DNA of 5,927 bases, taken from the NCBI GenBank assembly GCA_031254095.1, contig JAIRVC010000363.1, forward strand, positions 1 to 5,927, given 5' to 3'. Shown in pieces: positions 5,423-5,927 of this stretch; position 1 is the first letter of the stretch, and each line of letters starts with the position of its first letter. The position numbers and the translations under genes are program-made. The stretch is from Acidobacteriota bacterium. Lineage in GTDB: Bacteria; Acidobacteriota; UBA6911. Below the pieces are notes generated by a model. That model saw only the letters and a program-made list of their open reading frames with translations. It did not search any database and was not told the DNA's origin.

Positions 5423-5765
5423 GTTTTTTCCTCTTGTTATAGTCCTGTAAATATGTGTTGGCAGTTTCGATTTCTCTATTCGGCGTTTTTTGCGTCTTTT
5501 TTACAAACCCATGCAAAAGCACGATGTTATCGCCGACAGGGACAAAATAGAAAATTCGGGATATGTCGCGGGCAGACTTGATCCGTAATTCCCACAATTT
5601 GCCTTGAATGTGTTTGACATGCGGGCCTGTAAGTGTGGTTCCATATTTTTCTAACACATCAATGTCGCGGAGCGCCTTCGCATGGTGTTTTTCGGGCAAA
5701 GCGTCCAGAAATTCCCTTACCGGAATGGAACCGTCCTCTTTTTCATAAAAAATGATATTCCACAT
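5403..5765 (-). CDS. higB: HigB-type toxin (RelE superfamily, phage Gp49-like)
   Basis: This 120-residue toxin matches the phage-derived Gp49-like/HigB family. It has an N-terminal WNIIFYEKEDGSIPVREFLDAL segment, the central HIQGKLWELRI at 52-62, a RIFYF strand at 70-74 and the hallmark LLHGFVKKTQKTP at 83-95, followed by the EIETANTYLQDY helix. Characterised members cut mRNA on translating ribosomes. R61, R70, K89, K90 and K93 are plausible RNA contacts by position. The ATG at 5765 has a GGAGGA ribosome site 10 nt upstream, and a TATAAT box lies about 31 bp above the start. The gene is intact, first in its two-gene operon, and overlaps the antitoxin by 20 bp. Confidence 0.92.
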   Translation of the reverse strand: MWNIIFYEKEDGSIPVREFLDALPEKHHAKALRDIDVLEKYGTTLTGPHVKHIQGKLWELRIKSARDISRIFYFVPVGDNIVLLHGFVKKTQKTPNREIETANTYLQDYNKRKKHELQGI

Positions 5766-5775
5766 ACAGGCTTTA

Positions 5776-5781
5776 TCCTCC
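5776..5781 (-). promoter_or_regulatory. Ribosome binding site of higB
   Basis: The minus strand reads GGAGGA, 10 nt before the ATG at 5765. This is strong, though the spacing is at the long end. Confidence 0.7.
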
Positions 5782-5796
5782 GCTGCGCATATTGTT

Positions 5797-5818
5797 ATTA
5801 TATCACATACGATATAAT
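5797..5818. promoter_or_regulatory. higBA promoter with overlapping operator
   Basis: ATTATATC (5797-5804) and GATATAAT (5811-5818) are perfect 8-bp inverted repeats separated by 6 bp. Each arm contains a TATAAT -10 box, one facing higB on the minus strand (5802-5797) and one facing right on the plus strand (5813-5818). I see no good -35 box for the minus promoter and only TTGTTA at a short 15-bp spacing for the plus one. A HigA dimer bound here would cover the -10 boxes, which fits autorepression. That link is inference. Confidence 0.55.
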
Positions 5819-5927
5819 GATTGACATTAATATTTCACACGGCACACTCCATTGTTTGCGCAGACGAGGACGCCCGCAACCTCATGGCGGATGAGGAAAA
5901 GCATGTGATCCGGAGACGGCGAAGCGT

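Noticed and set aside
5821..5927. Possible partial genes at the right edge: a plus-strand frame with ATG at 5884 (MADEEKHVIRRRRS) and minus-strand frames ending near 5830
   Set aside because: Both strands have open frames of similar quality over only about 100 bp, with no family motif and only a poorly spaced GAGGA before the ATG. The direction cannot be decided without sequence to the right.

Overview
The window suggests an anaerobic or microaerophilic Gram-negative bacterium with a mosaic, element-rich genome. The pointers are an oxygen-sensitive glycyl-radical-enzyme activase, a Sec-exported protein, a remnant of a duplicated FtsX/MacB-type permease (the kind abundant in Acidobacteria and other deep-branching Gram-negatives), and several toxin-antitoxin modules. 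The exact phylum cannot be fixed from the sequence. A Lentisphaerota/Verrucomicrobiota-, Planctomycetota- or Acidobacteriota-like host is only a low-confidence guess. Every recognisable gene lies on the minus strand, so gene order below is read from high to low coordinates.

Layout from right to left. A HigB-HigA toxin-antitoxin pair (5765-5150) sits behind a TATAAT-containing inverted repeat (5797-5818). About 280 bp of non-coding DNA follow, carrying a degenerate heptamer repeat (4996-5030). Next is a DUF433/DUF5615 (VapBC-like) pair joined by a GTGA overlap (4871-4279). An AT-rich gene for an exported protein of unknown function (4231-3302) follows and contains a perfect 33-nt palindrome. 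Then come a metal-binding-type cupin (3273-2809) and a GC-rich glycyl-radical-enzyme activase (2802/2793-1873), a close pair with no glycyl radical enzyme in view. A Phd/YefM antitoxin and ParE/RelE toxin pair (1800-1233) is next. Immediately after the toxin stop lies the beheaded C-terminal third of an ADOP-type permease (1225-314). The left 313 bp hold no gene but contain a 182-bp two-armed palindromic element (59-240).

The cupin and activase are probably cotranscribed, possibly with the upstream exported-protein gene, and the activase should install a glycyl radical on a partner encoded elsewhere. The three toxin-antitoxin pairs are independent, self-regulating modules that mark this as accessory, recombining DNA. 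Base composition changes sharply between blocks: 13 of 60 bases are G/C at 3841-3900, against 37 of 60 at 2401-2460. No complete undescribed system is evident. The most unusual items are the 182-bp element, whose two arms show compensatory stem changes, the coding palindrome, and the orphan cupin-activase pair.
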